From positions 1 to 47,500 of the forward strand of contig CAUYUJ010003567.1 in the NCBI GenBank assembly GCA_963575745.1: 47,500 nt of DNA, written 5' to 3'. The DNA comes from Prorocentrum cordatum. Taxonomy: Eukaryota > Sar > Dinophyceae > Prorocentrales > Prorocentraceae. The notes below the pieces were generated by a model. The model searched no databases, had not been told where the DNA came from, and was given only the letters and a program-made list of their open reading frames with translations. How positions within the stretch are numbered: position 1 is the first letter of the stretch; each line of letters opens with the position of its first letter. Below are positions 19,536 to 29,589 of the stretch, one piece after another. The translations under genes were made by a program, and so were the position numbers.

Positions 19536-21154
19536 ACGACGAGACGCTGTGCAGCGAGAAAAGAGTAGACGTCGTTCTCGAACGGCTCGACTTGATGTCA
19601 GGTGAGCGCCATGGAGACGAACGACGAAAAGTTGCTCGAGAATGTCTCCTGGACTACAGCAGGCGGCACAACGAGAATCTGACAGAGTACTGCGCCAGGA
19701 TCGACACCGCATTCGACCGCGTGGCCGTCCAGGGCCTCGCGCTCCCAGACGACTGGAAGCTCATGTTTCTGGAAGAAGGTGTCGGACTGGATGAGAAATC
19801 AGCTCAGCTGGCCAAGATCTCCATGCGGGGGGGGCGTACCTACAAGGCAGCGCTGGCCGCAATCAGGGAAGTGGACATCAGCCACCGTGAGCACTTGTCG
19901 GCCAAGAAGAGGACCTACATGACGGTGGAATCAGCTGCGCCCTCACGGGCGACTCCGCCATGCCCGACGCCCCCCGCGTCCTGGCAGGTGGAGATGGGCG
20001 ACGACGAGTCTTTGCTGGACTATCCCGACGTCTCGTTCATGAACTCGGACGGCGAGATGGAGGTGCGGGCCGTGCTGGAGGCGGCGGACGTTGGCGAGGA
20101 CGATGCCCCGGCCGCCCTCGCGGCCATCAGCCATGACCGTCGCAAGACTTGGAAGGAGAACAAGGATCTCAAGAGGCGTCTGAAGGTCGACCGGAAGTTC
20201 TTCGACCGCAGCGGCGCTCGTGGCACAGATGGGCGTGAGAGACCTTGCAGGCCCGGCCACAGAGCAGCGGATGGCGCGTTTCGTCCCCGCAAGAATCGCC
20301 TGCCCCTGGCCGAGCTGATCAAACGCACGCGGTGCAGGATATGCCATGAGAAGGGCCACTGGTCGAAGGAGCGCCCCAGCGAGGGCGGCGGCGGCGCCGG
20401 TGCGACCAAGCCCATGCAGCAGACCGAGGGAGGCGGCAGCTCGTCCTTCGCGGGTCTCAGTTTCATGTACGTGAGCGCGTTGGACGGCTACGACCAGCGC
20501 TCTGAGGGACCGGCTCCGCTCCAGCCTCCATCCGATGCAGTAGTTTTGCTGTCCGTGGGACCTGGGGCCATGGTTGTAGATGCAGCGGCCGGTCAAGGCC
20601 TGGTAGGACAACCGGCCCTGGAAAAAATCGAGAGGCACTGGGCCCCAAAAGGTTTTGCCATTCCCAAGGTGCCTCCTCGAAATCCCAGGGCCAGAGGTGT
20701 GGGCGGGGGCGTTCAAGTCTCGGGCGCCGCCCTCATTCCTCTAGGCATCGAGGGCCGAATGGGGGTTATCGAGCTCGACGTTCTGTCAGAGGACGTGCCC
20801 CCTCTTCTCCCGATAAGATTTCAGGAAATGCTCGGAGGTATCGTCGATCTCCCAAGCAGCGCCATGAAGCTTTCAAAGCCAGGAGTCGACGCCGAGCTGA
20901 CTCGTCTGCCGACGGCTCATCGCGCGACTCAGGTGGACAAGTTTTCTAAGCCTGCTAGGGACTTTGAGCCGCCAGAATCAGTCTTCCGAGCGTATCCGCA
21001 GCTGTCGCGGGACGCGTTTCAGGCCAGGGGAAAGTACATGGCCCCTTCTCTTTCCTCTTCTCCTCCCCCTCCTCCTCTCGTCTCCCCCGGCCCGAGGCAG
21101 GCTGTGGCGTGTCTGGGGGGGCTGTGGGGCTGCTGGGGAAGCTCGACGGGGTGA
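19466..21154 (+). pseudogene. Gag C-terminal part and aspartic protease of the copia element
   Basis: The Gag core (helical, LLDYSRRHNENLTEYCARID and similar) is followed by a CCHC-type zinc knuckle, CRICHEKGHWSKER (20,333-20,374). Its fourth ligand is Arg (CGC at 20,372), where Cys is expected, so nucleic-acid binding may be impaired. The retropepsin-like part has the active-site segment MVVDAAAGQGLVG (Asp codon 20,579-20,581). Dinoflagellate copia proteases generally read DTAAG or DTGAG there, so the Thr is replaced by Ala. A flap-like LGGIVDLPSSAM and LPTAHRAT follow. Protease-like sequence ends near 20,940. The frame runs into a pyrimidine-rich tract (21,044-21,092) and stops at 21,154. 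The displayed start is GTG; real translation would come from the upstream Gag frame. Confidence 0.7.
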
Positions 21155-21438
21155 GGTCAGAGCTGGGGTCAGGGCCCGGGGCGCGAAAGACCGATCAGAA
21201 AGCCAGGGACAACAGTCGTTGGGCGAGGTTTCGGGCCTAGCTGAGATCGATCCAGTAAACGAGCTAAGGGCCGAAGATGCTATGGAGCATTCGGCGTCCA
21301 CCTCAGGATCGAAGGAGGACGTGACCTCGAGCATCCCTCATCTTCCAGCAGCGCTTGGGCTCGAGTTCGTCTTGGGGCCCGGGCACCTCGACGATCGCCG
21401 TCCAGAGCAACGCCTAGCAGGCGGCGTCGCCGAGAGCG
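21044..21438 (+). other. Pyrimidine tract and leader before the nested ORF
   Basis: A C/T-rich tract (about 21,044-21,092) is followed by GGCCCGAGGCAG, a plausible 3' splice acceptor ending at 21,100. Then comes about 340 bp open in one frame with VSGLAEIDPVNELRAEDAME-like content. It may be copia linker sequence or the 5' part of the inserted segment; I cannot decide. Confidence 0.35.
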
Positions 21439-23103
21439 ATGTCGTCACGCCAAGCCAAGGAGGAGCGCCCGACCACCATGGCAGGGCGGCGGCCGACGGA
21501 GAAGGAGCAGGCCTGGGTCTACGGGGCGACGGGCTCCTACGTGCCGGAGGGCCTCAACAAGGGACAAAGCGGATGGGCGGCTCTCACGTCGTGGGTTCTG
21601 CTCTGGTCGACTCGCCTGGCGGAAGAGTTCGGAGCCATGGTGCGCGCGAAACGCTTCTGGCCGACCAACCTGCCGAAGAAGCTGCGCCAGCTCCCAGAGG
21701 ACTACTTCAGGTGCTGGCATCCTCCTACTCTGGTCAGCGCTGGGGCCAATTCATGGGGGCGCTGGATCACGTGCGCCGGGTGTGCGATGCGAGTGAGCTA
21801 CGCGGAGCTAAGGCCGATGAAGGGAACGCCGGAAGAAGAGAAACTGTTCCTGCGCAAGACGAAGGATGCGGCGCGCCTGTTATGTGGCCAAGGCTGGGCG
21901 CAGCACGGAGGGGAAACCAACTGGCAAGCGCTCATCCCAGTACCGAAGCCTCCGCCTGGGACGGACCGGAGCCCTATGCCCGTCCACCCAGGGATGCTGG
22001 TGTACGCGAACCGCTGCGAGAGCGAGGGCTCGAGCTACACCAGAGTGGCGGATGCGGCGGCGGCTGCAGTATCGAGTCAGCAGCGAGACGAGGCCTTCCT
22101 CCAGGGCGTGAAGACGGCGCAGCAGGCGGCGCAGCGCCGCGCCGAGTCGGCGAAGCGCAAGGCCGAGAAGGACGAGTGCGACAGGATGGAGGTGGAGCCC
22201 CCGGCCCAGAGCGATCCGGCTGGACAGGCCAAGATGGGGCAGGAGACGCAGGCGAAGTTCGACAAGCAATTCGAGGAGATGAAGGCCATGCTGCAGGGAG
22301 TTGCAGCGAGCCAGCAGGCCCAGGGCGAGGCGCTGGCGAAGGTCAACAGCACAGGCAGCGAGCAGATGATGGCCCTGGCAACGATCCGTGGCGAAGCTCA
22401 AGAGGCAAGTCGTCTGGTCAGGAGCCTGCAGGACACGGCGAGTGGCAAAGCCGGTCTATTGCCGATGAGGGCGGGCCAGGGCGCAGCTGCATCAGTGGGT
22501 CCATCGCTGACGGACTTGCCGAGGGCTCCAGTGGCGCCACCTACGTCATCACCGGCAGCGCCAATGATGGGGCCAAGTGCGCAGCCACCGCCTCAGATGG
22601 CAGCAGGGCCGACTACGGCAACAGCGTCGCGGGCGCACATCGGGACGGCGCCGCTCGACCCGACCAAGCTCCCGCCGGCGATCGCGAGGGGCATCCAGGA
22701 GCAGAACGCGGCCAGGATGGGAGGAGCGCCGGAGCCATCAGCGGCGCCGTCGCTGGGCCGCTACCCCACCTACCCGACCGCGGACGCGAGGCAGCAGCTG
22801 AATCCGCAGGAGCACTACGACGCGCAGGGAAAGGCCATCCAGGACTCGATGGAGACGGTGTCGAGCTTCGAGGTCCCGCCTACGGACCCGCTCGTCACGG
22901 TCTACGACCAGAGCAAGGGGAAGGCGAAGGGCTCGACGGCGAGCCTCCAGGCGGCGGATGCGGCCGCGCAGAAGGAGGCGAAGATCCTGGGCGACCCGTG
23001 GACCGGCGGCAAGCCCACGGCGCCCACGCAGGGGCCGAGCCACGAGCAGGACTGGTACAGCGCGGGCTGGAGGACCTACGACGGCCAGGGCAAGTGGCGC
23101 TGA
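21439..23103 (+). CDS. Intact 554-codon ORF inside the copia element, function unknown
   Basis: ATG 21,439 to TGA 23,101-23,103, with a second ATG at 21,478. I recognise no named family. N-terminal third: a Trp-rich globular segment with CWHPPTLVSAGANSWGRW then ITCAGCAMRVSY (residues about 93-122), a possible zinc-binding Cys/His pattern of a kind I associate with dinoflagellate retroelement proteins. Middle (about 200-335): charged, Gln/Ala/Glu/Lys-rich, likely coiled coil. C-terminal third: Pro/Ala/Gly-rich, disordered, ending in DPWTGGKP and WYSAGWRTYDGQGKWR. It lies between protease and methyltransferase-like regions where the flanking polyprotein is frame-broken, yet it is unbroken itself. 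It may be a captured gene, a second Gag-like protein, or a nested insertion. The overlapping 876-codon frame (20,964-23,594) is mostly a shadow here. Confidence 0.6.
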   Translation: MSSRQAKEERPTTMAGRRPTEKEQAWVYGATGSYVPEGLNKGQSGWAALTSWVLLWSTRLAEEFGAMVRAKRFWPTNLPKKLRQLPEDYFRCWHPPTLVSAGANSWGRWITCAGCAMRVSYAELRPMKGTPEEEKLFLRKTKDAARLLCGQGWAQHGGETNWQALIPVPKPPPGTDRSPMPVHPGMLVYANRCESEGSSYTRVADAAAAAVSSQQRDEAFLQGVKTAQQAAQRRAESAKRKAEKDECDRMEVEPPAQSDPAGQAKMGQETQAKFDKQFEEMKAMLQGVAASQQAQGEALAKVNSTGSEQMMALATIRGEAQEASRLVRSLQDTASGKAGLLPMRAGQGAAASVGPSLTDLPRAPVAPPTSSPAAPMMGPSAQPPPQMAAGPTTATASRAHIGTAPLDPTKLPPAIARGIQEQNAARMGGAPEPSAAPSLGRYPTYPTADARQQLNPQEHYDAQGKAIQDSMETVSSFEVPPTDPLVTVYDQSKGKAKGSTASLQAADAAAQKEAKILGDPWTGGKPTAPTQGPSHEQDWYSAGWRTYDGQGKWR

Positions 23104-24075
23104 ATGGGCCTACCTCTCAGGAGCTTCGGGTCAAGAAGTTGCCCGGGGGTCACGGCTTTCAATTCTCGGTCAGGCCCGGGGAAAGTCGTCGCCGCTCGGT
23201 GCTGGGCGCGCTCGTTGAACTTGGAGCGGCACCGAGGTTCAGTGGAGATCCCGGGGGAATCCTCATTTCCATGGGCCACTGGACCGACGCCATCTCAGGG
23301 GATACGTGCAACGACGACCGCGAGGTTTTCCTGACTAAAAACGAGAGAAAACAGCTTCAGGCCCTTCGCAGCGATCAGAAGGTCAAGCCAGACCTTCGGC
23401 CCAGGTCCTTTCTGGAAGTGTTTCCCCCCCCGCGAGTGGCCCCGGTTCTAGAGAGAGCCGGAGTGCGCACTCGTGGGAGTCTAGACCTCGCCACCGGGTG
23501 GGGCTTCGACAGGAGAAAGGATCGGGGCCGAGCTATCGAGAGGATCCAAACCGAGAAACCCTGGATGGTTTTACTCGAACCCCCTTTGTGCTGAGTTCAG
23601 TCCGATCTGGGAGCTGTTTCGATCTACCTCCCCTGGAACCCCGGAGGAACATGCCCAAAAGAAAAGGCAGGCGTTCGGATATCTGTCTTTTTGCATGCGC
23701 ATAGCGCTCGTTCAGATTCAGGCGGACAGGCGTTTTGCCTTCGAACACCCAAATGGCGCGAGTTCCTGGGGGACGCACGCGGTCAGCGTGATTCGCGAAC
23801 TCCCAGGGGTCCAAGAGGTGGTGCTTGATCAATGTGAGTTCGGTTTGAGCGTCAAGGAAGGGACTTTGTCCAAGAAAGCCGCTCGCATTATGACCAATGA
23901 TTTCTCCTCTTTCGTCGGCTTTCTGGACACAAATGCAAGGGTGGCCGCGTTCACCACCAGCTGGAGGGAGGACACATCACCAGATAATCCCAGGTTTCCC
24001 CCCCCAAGCTGTGTCAGGCGTTCGCCGAATCCGTCCTGGCCAGCATTGAAGAGCAGGAGAATCACTTCACCTTAG
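23104..24075 (+). pseudogene. Cytosine-methyltransferase-like domain of the copia polyprotein, frameshifted
   Basis: Lies between the nested ORF and integrase. The first frame (to 23,594) has FPPPRVAPVLERAGVRTRGS and LDLATGWGFD (23,478-23,510, motif I-like), then MVLLEPPLC (about 23,565-23,591), which corresponds to the PPC..FS catalytic loop of C5 cytosine methyltransferases. The frame breaks at a C5 run (23,580-23,584). The next frame carries EFSPIWELFR, FAFEHPNGASSW (23,733-23,768, at the ENV-type motif VI position), and LPGVQEVVLDQCEFGL. The frame breaks again at a C8 run (23,998-24,005) before KLCQAFAESVLASIEE. Methyltransferase domains in dinoflagellate retrotransposons have been reported, as I recall. 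Whether this copy could be catalytic is doubtful; the key Cys falls at the break. Confidence 0.6.
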
Positions 24076-25447
24076 GGGAGATGGTGGAGAAGTGCCAGGA
24101 GTTCCCAGGGCTGCAAGAGCCGGAGACCTATCCCGAGGGTCTGGGTGAGGGCCCAGAGCAGGATCAGCCCCCGACCGACGGCGCGGAAGGTGAGGAAAGC
24201 GCGGAAGGAGGAGAAGTCACCGGGGCCCCGGCAGGAGAGCACGAGATCGAGATTAGCGCTCCCATCAAGCGTCTCATTCACAAGGTGCACGTTAACCTTG
24301 GACACCCCAGGAAAGATATCTTTCTGAAGGTTTTGGGGCGGCGCGCGCTCGTCCGGAGATCGTTCGATTCGTGAGGGGCGAGTATGAGTGTGCGGATTGC
24401 CGGGCCCAGGTCCAGCAGGCCGGACACAGGGCGGTAGCCATCCCCAGGACCTTTCAATTCAACGAGGTCATAGCAGTAGACACGTTCTATCTCTCATTCG
24501 AAGGAGAGTCCATTCCTGTTTTGAACTGTGTGTGCCACGGGACCAACCTTCAGATTGTGGAGGTGTTCGATGGGTCCTCAGAGGGGGCCTGGAAGGCCTT
24601 CGTGAGGGCCTGGGTGCGTCCGTTTGGCCCCCCCGAAATGTTGCTGTCGGACGGGGGGCCAGAGTTCGAAGCTCACTTCGAGCGTGGCCTCGAACATCTT
24701 GGGGTTTTCCAACACGTAGTGGACTCAGAGAGTCCATGGGGAAACGGCCGAGCTGAAAGACACGGGGGATGGGTGAAAGAGGTCCTGGTGCGAGCTTCGG
24801 AAAGCTCGGTTGTCACTACTAGGGCGGAGTTGGAGACTCTCCTGCACGAGGTGGTGTCGGCGAAGAGCCGATGCTTGCACCGCGGCGGGTATAGCCCGTT
24901 TCAGCTCGTGTATGGCACCAATCCCCGCCTCCCCAACGACCTCCTCTCGGACGACGGAGTCCGCCAGGTCGGAGAGGGGGGCCTTGTGCAGACGGCCTGG
25001 GGCCAGGACTGCTGCCGCCGACTATGCCCGGCAGCACGCTATTCGGGACTTGGCGCGGCAGGAGCTGTTTCGCACAGCGAGCAGGCGGAAGCTGGCGGAA
25101 GCGTCGAAGGCCAACGTCCATCGGGACTCCAGGGTCCATCCTGGCCAGTGGGTTTTCGTGTGGCGGCGCGCCCCCCCCCCCCCCAGAGTAGCAAGAAAAC
25201 GCGCGCGCTTCAGCGCGATCGTTGGGTAGGCCCGGGTCTGGTGTTGCTTCAGTCTGGTAACGCTGTCTGGGTGGCGATGCGAAATAGGCTGTGGAAGTGT
25301 TCTAAGGAACAAGTCAGGCTCGCCACCACTCCAGAGTCGAGGGGGGCCGAAGTCATGTCAGATCCTGGGGTGCAGCGCCTCCTTCGAGAGGCCCAGGTCG
25401 GACGCGCGGGGGTCGGGGTCAACGTCGCGGCCGAGGGCCCCCCCCCC
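24006..25447 (+). pseudogene. Integrase of the copia element, several frameshifts
   Basis: An N-terminal HHCC-type segment has LIHKVHVNLGHP (24,272-24,307) and CADC (24,389-24,400), with a frame change near 24,335-24,352. The catalytic core has Asp in IAVDTFY (24,479-24,481), Asp in LSDGGPEF (24,650-24,652) and Glu in NGRAERHG (24,755-24,757). Spacing is 57 residues then 35, the DD35E pattern, so all three catalytic residues are present. The frame changes at a G6 run (24,976-24,981), again after a C14 run (25,171-25,184), and at a C10 run (25,438-25,447). A C-terminal SH3-like DNA-binding part follows (GQWVFVWRR, then WVGPGLVLLQSGNAVWVAMR, where copia integrases have a W.GP.L..-type motif). 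It would insert element cDNA into chromosomal DNA. Confidence 0.75.
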
Positions 25448-25479
25448 GAGAAGCCTGGGAACCTGGACACAGCGTCGAG

Positions 25480-26367
25480 GTGGATCCGTCTCCGATCACG
25501 AGTCTCGGACCGACCCCTCAGCCGCGAGCCGAGGGGGCTGGCGGCGATGTGGTCGGGCCCCTTGGGGCCCCTCTCTCCCGCCTTCCGGCTATCCCGGAGG
25601 AAGGGGGCGGTGCCTCGGAGGCCACTCGTCCCGGGGGGTCGGAAAACACGCCGGCTGTGTCGACGATTGACGACCGCTCGTCGCCAGTCGTCAGGTCCAG
25701 GCAGATTTCTGCCGACGAGGAAGAAGCGGATAGGACGCACGCTTACTGCAGGGTGGGCGACGAAGACAGGGTCGAGGGCTCGGGGCGAGCCGAGGAAAGC
25801 CTCGAACTCTCTCTCCCCCCAGGTCTGGCCCAGGCGTCCGTTGCGGACTCTACCGTCGCCCAGGCTTCAGGATCCGCTCCCTCCGTTCCCGCTTCCGTCT
25901 CGAGTGCCGGACAGGTCCCGAACGCTCCGTCGTTGGACAGGGCGCCCAGTGGCCAGAGGTTCATGGACGGGGCGGTTTTGCGGAATGAAATCCTGGATCT
26001 AGGCGTGCGTCGAGCCAGCCAGAGGTCCAGTCGTCTGGGAGAAGACTTTCGGGGAATGCCACCAGGAAGGGTCCAAGAGCAGATCACGGACTACGAGGGC
26101 CGGCAACCCGTCCGCCATCGCTCTAGATCTCCAACCGCGGTGTCTGACGTGGCCGGTCAGGCCCAGCCAATGGCGACCGACGTCGGTCTCGCGCTGCAGG
26201 ACGAGGAGCTGTGGACGCTCCTTGGGCTCCAAGACGCCCAGCTTTGCACGTTTTTTGAAGACCTGGACGCGGCCATAGAAAGCGAGGGATGGAGTGGGGA
26301 TTGGAGGAGCTATCACAACGGAAATGCCGATGTGGAGATTATTCCAGCAATGGAAGGCCAGCCGTCC

Positions 26368-26416
<49 letters not shown>

Positions 26417-28140
26417 TGGCCAATAGAGGGTGCGAGGTTCGACTCGAGGATCTCGGCGCTCAAGAGCGGCGCGATTTCGCCGCGTCTGATTCCCTGGAAT
26501 GGAAAGGTACCGTCGAAACCAAGTCGGTCAAGGCGCATTCCCCGGTCGAAGGAAAGAAACTCAGAGCCCTCTTTCCCGACCGGGTGGTCTCGAGCCGGAT
26601 GGTCCGCCGCTGGAAACCGCAGGGCAGCGTGGGGGACCGACCAAAGGCCAAATCGCGATGGTGTGTGAGAGGTCACCAGGACGAAGATGCCGCGGAGCTC
26701 CAGGTATATGCGCGTACGCCGTCCATGGAATCGCTAATGCTCTTTTTAGCGATCTCGTTAATATATGACCTTGAGGTCCAGATAGGCGACATCAAGAATG
26801 CGTTTTGCCAATCGGACCCCCTTGAGCGGCCGAGAGGTAGAGTCTTTGTTGAACACTGCGAGGGGCTCAACCTCCCAGCAGGCGCCCTCATTGAGTTGGT
26901 GGCCCCCGTCTACGGCCTGGACGATGCGCCTCTGGCTTTTCACGAGACGTCGGCTAGGTTTCTCGAGAGTCAAGGCTATGTTAGGACCAAACTCGAGCCT
27001 TGTTGGTTCGCCTCGCGAAAAGGTGATCGCCTAATCTCTCAGGTGCTACTGGAGGTCGACGATTGGGCGATAGCCTACCCCCCGGGCCAAGAGAATAAGT
27101 ACCTCCCCGAGTTTCGAAAACGATTTACGTTTGGAAAGATGGAGAAGCCGGACGAAGAGGGAGTCGAATACATAGGACGTAGACTTAGACGATTAGGGCA
27201 AGGAACCAATTCTCGAATCCTCGTGGACCAGGAGAAATACATTTTGGAGCAACTTCAGAAGGTTCCGATGTCTAGGGGCAGGCGTGGGGACCACAGCAGT
27301 CCTCTCATAGGCTCCGAGGTGGCCGAGTTTCGCAGTCTGGTCTACAGGCTGAACTGGGTGGGTCGTGAATCCCGAGCCGAGGCTGCGGGAGTGGCCTCTA
27401 TATTAGCCACCAGAGTTAACTCCCCACGTATCAAGGATCTTCTCGAGGCTCACAAGATGGTGGACCACCTGCGGTCGACCGCATCTTTGCCGGTGGTCAT
27501 CCACCGTTTTGATCAGAAGCGGTTCATCTTTGCCACGGCCAGCGACTGCGGTGGCGTCGGGTCCGACGACTGTCAGTACCCGCAGCAGGCCTGGCAAGTT
27601 TATGTGGCTGATAATGCACTGGCACATGGATTGCGCGCCAGAGCCACTCCCTTAGCCTGGCGATCGTGTCGTGTCAAGAGACAAGTGGCCAGCACCCTGG
27701 CAGGAGAGACTTTGGCTCTCTCCGGGGCGCTGGCAGGAGCGCAGTGGCTTCATCTGATGTTTGCGGATGTGACGAGGGGGAACGTCGTGACGGAAACCCG
27801 GCAAGATCAGATCGGCCCCTTTGCCGCTCTGCTGCGCCAGGATTGCGAACTGACCTCTTCCACCTCGGCTGATTGCCTCAGCATCGTGGACGCCAAAGGA
27901 ATTTACGATACCCTGAGTAAGTTATCCAACGGATCCCGTTCAGATCGCAGAGCTGCGATAGACTTAGCGATCGTTCGTGATATCATGTCCAAGATCGGAA
28001 GTGTTATCAGATGGATGCCCCACCCCCTTCTTCCAGTCGATTGTATGACTAAGTCCGACATGGCTAAGACTAATGCAGCGCAGTTTGAGCTGCTTCGGTC
28101 CGGGTGCCTTCGTCTGGCCTCCGAGGGTGGAACCCTGTAA
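25480..28140 (+). CDS. pol: Reverse transcriptase / RNase H of the copia element, uninterrupted
   Basis: An 886-codon frame ends at TAA 28,138-28,140. Residues 1 to about 310 are a polar Ser/Pro/Gly linker. At 26,371-26,414 a (CT)n microsatellite encodes alternating Ser-Leu in frame. RT follows: AKSRWCVRGHQDEDA, motif A VQIGDIKNAFCQ (26,776-26,811), the VYGLDDAPLAFHE stretch, motif C LLEVDDWAIA (about 27,046-27,075; copia usually has YVDD or HVDD). The RNase H part has ATASDCGG (about 27,535), STLAGETLAL (about 27,692-27,718), a later Asp in IVDAKGIYD, and the C-terminal VDCMTK. This is the only fully open enzymatic part of the element. The start at 25,480 is GTG; it is normally reached from the upstream polyprotein, so no true start should be read here. 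Confidence 0.85.
26371..26414 (+). repeat. (CT)n microsatellite inside the RT frame
   Basis: About 21 CT repeats, translated as alternating Ser and Leu without breaking the frame. It lies just before the conserved RT part. Confidence 0.97.
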
Positions 28141-28522
28141 GGCCGCGAGGAAGACCCGCGGAAGAAAGCCAGGTCCCGGGCCGAATCCCAGAGGCAATTC
28201 CAGCAGCAGGAGGGTGGAACCGATCAGCCAGCCAAAGGCCGTGTCACTGCCGAGTAGCGTTCTACGACAAGGCGAGACAGGTGCCAGGCTCCAGCGCACG
28301 GCCGATCCAGTGCGCAGTCAGGCGCCCAGCAGATGGCGGCAGCAGGCAGGGTGTTTCAAGGAGAGCAGGCACCAGCGCACGGCCGATCCAGTGCGCAGTC
28401 AGGCCCCCAGCAGATGGCGGCAGCAGGCTGGCTGTTTCAAGGAGGGCCGGGGCGGCCCCTCCCCTCCATCATGTTTTGCAAGGGCAACCACCCCCTCTTA
28501 AGCTCACTATTTTTCGGGGCAC
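28141..28522 (+). other. 3' untranslated part of the copia element with an 82-bp tandem duplication
   Basis: CCAGCGCACGGCCGATCCAG starts at about 28,291 and 28,373 and heads two ~82-bp copies that include CAGCAGATGGCGGCAGCAGG and GTTTCAAGGAG. No coding signal. A clear polypurine tract directly at the 3' LTR border is not evident; the nearest purine-rich run is at about 28,438-28,457. Confidence 0.75.
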
Positions 28523-28818
28523 TGTGAGATGTGAGTCTCGAGGCCCATCGTTTGGCGATGTTCCCTATCCTTTTCCGAGACTCCCTGAGCTTAAGATGCA
28601 GAGGGGAGGGTTGGTTGCCCAGGAGGACGGGTCGTACCCATTCTGGCTCAAGACCCATACTCTACCCACTCTTATGAATCCACCATCCCATCTATATTTC
28701 CCTCCCCCCAGTTTCCACTTAGTCCATTGGGACTGCACTGAGAGTTTGTGCGTGTGCGACACGCTGTGCTGGTGAGAAGAACATCTTCATCCTCCTCGCT
28801 GTCGCGTGTGGTGCGACA
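28523..28818 (+). repeat. 3' LTR
   Basis: Begins TGTGAGATGTGAGTCTCG and ends GTGGTGCGACA. It carries an 11-base insertion (ATCCTCCTCGC) absent from the 5' LTR, and the same spliced-leader-like 22-mer at 28,631-28,652. Confidence 0.92.
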
Positions 28819-29310
28819 GAAGGAGCACGGCAAATGAGGCCCCAGGAGCGAAGGGGCATGATAGGACAATTAACAGGAGCACGACATACTAGACCCCAAG
28901 AGCTGAGGAGCACGGCAGAATAGGCGCCAGGAAAGAAGGAACATTGCAAACCGCGGCCAGTGACCAGGAGCATGGCAGAATAGACCGCAAGAGCTAAGGG
29001 GCACGGCGAGATAGATGCAATAATACGGCATAGTACGCCCCAAGGAAGGAGTATGCAAGAAAAAGACAAGGAGCACGGCATAATAAACCCCGAAAGCGAA
29101 GGAACACGGCAGAATATGCCCCAAAAGCTAAGGAACACGGCAGAAAACGACCAGGAGCACGGCATCATAAGCCCCAATAACAAAGAATTGTGGCAGAAAA
29201 TTGCCAGGAGCGTGGCAGAATAGGCCCGAAGAGCGAAGGAGCACGGCACAAAAAAAGCAAGGAACATTGCAGAATAGACCCCGTGAGCGAAGGAACACTG
29301 CAGAATTGCT
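28819..29310 (+). repeat. CACGGCAGAA tandem array (block 2, right of the copia element)
   Basis: Resumes with GAAGGAGCACGGCA, completing the unit cut at 18,491. Units are more diverged than on the left (GGAGCATGGCAG, GGAGCGTGGCAG). Confidence 0.93.
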
Positions 29311-29460
29311 CATTCTTTGCTTTGCTCGTGTTTCGCCGACCATGCTCCGCCCGATTGTTTTGAGGATCTATGCAGCGGGAGCGCGATTTTTAACACGAGA
29401 GGTAGTACAAACGCCACTCCAATGAATTATTTTTGTTAACATGTCTTAGGCGGGACGCTC

Positions 29461-29563
<103 letters not shown>

Positions 29564-29589
29564 CTGTCGAATTCGCAGCTTCCCATCCC

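Larger units (their letters stand above)
18492..28818 (+). mobile_element. Ty1/copia-type LTR retrotransposon, 10.3 kb
   Basis: Two LTRs of 286 and 296 bp begin TGTGA and end CA. A primer-binding site follows the 5' LTR, and Gag, protease, methyltransferase-like, integrase and RT/RNase H regions lie between, with integrase before RT as in copia. The flanks are the two halves of one CACGGCAG array; GAAG precedes the 5' LTR (18,488-18,491) and follows the 3' LTR (28,819-28,822), a 4-bp target duplication (copia elements usually make 5). By eye the LTRs differ by about six substitutions, a 1-base and an 11-base indel, so the insertion is fairly recent. Several frame breaks interrupt the polyprotein. 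Confidence 0.9.

Noticed and set aside
20964-23594. 876-codon ORF overlapping the nested ORF
   Set aside because: Only the part after 23,104 shows retroelement motifs. The portion over 21,439-23,103 reads as Gly/Arg/Ala shadow of the 554-codon frame.
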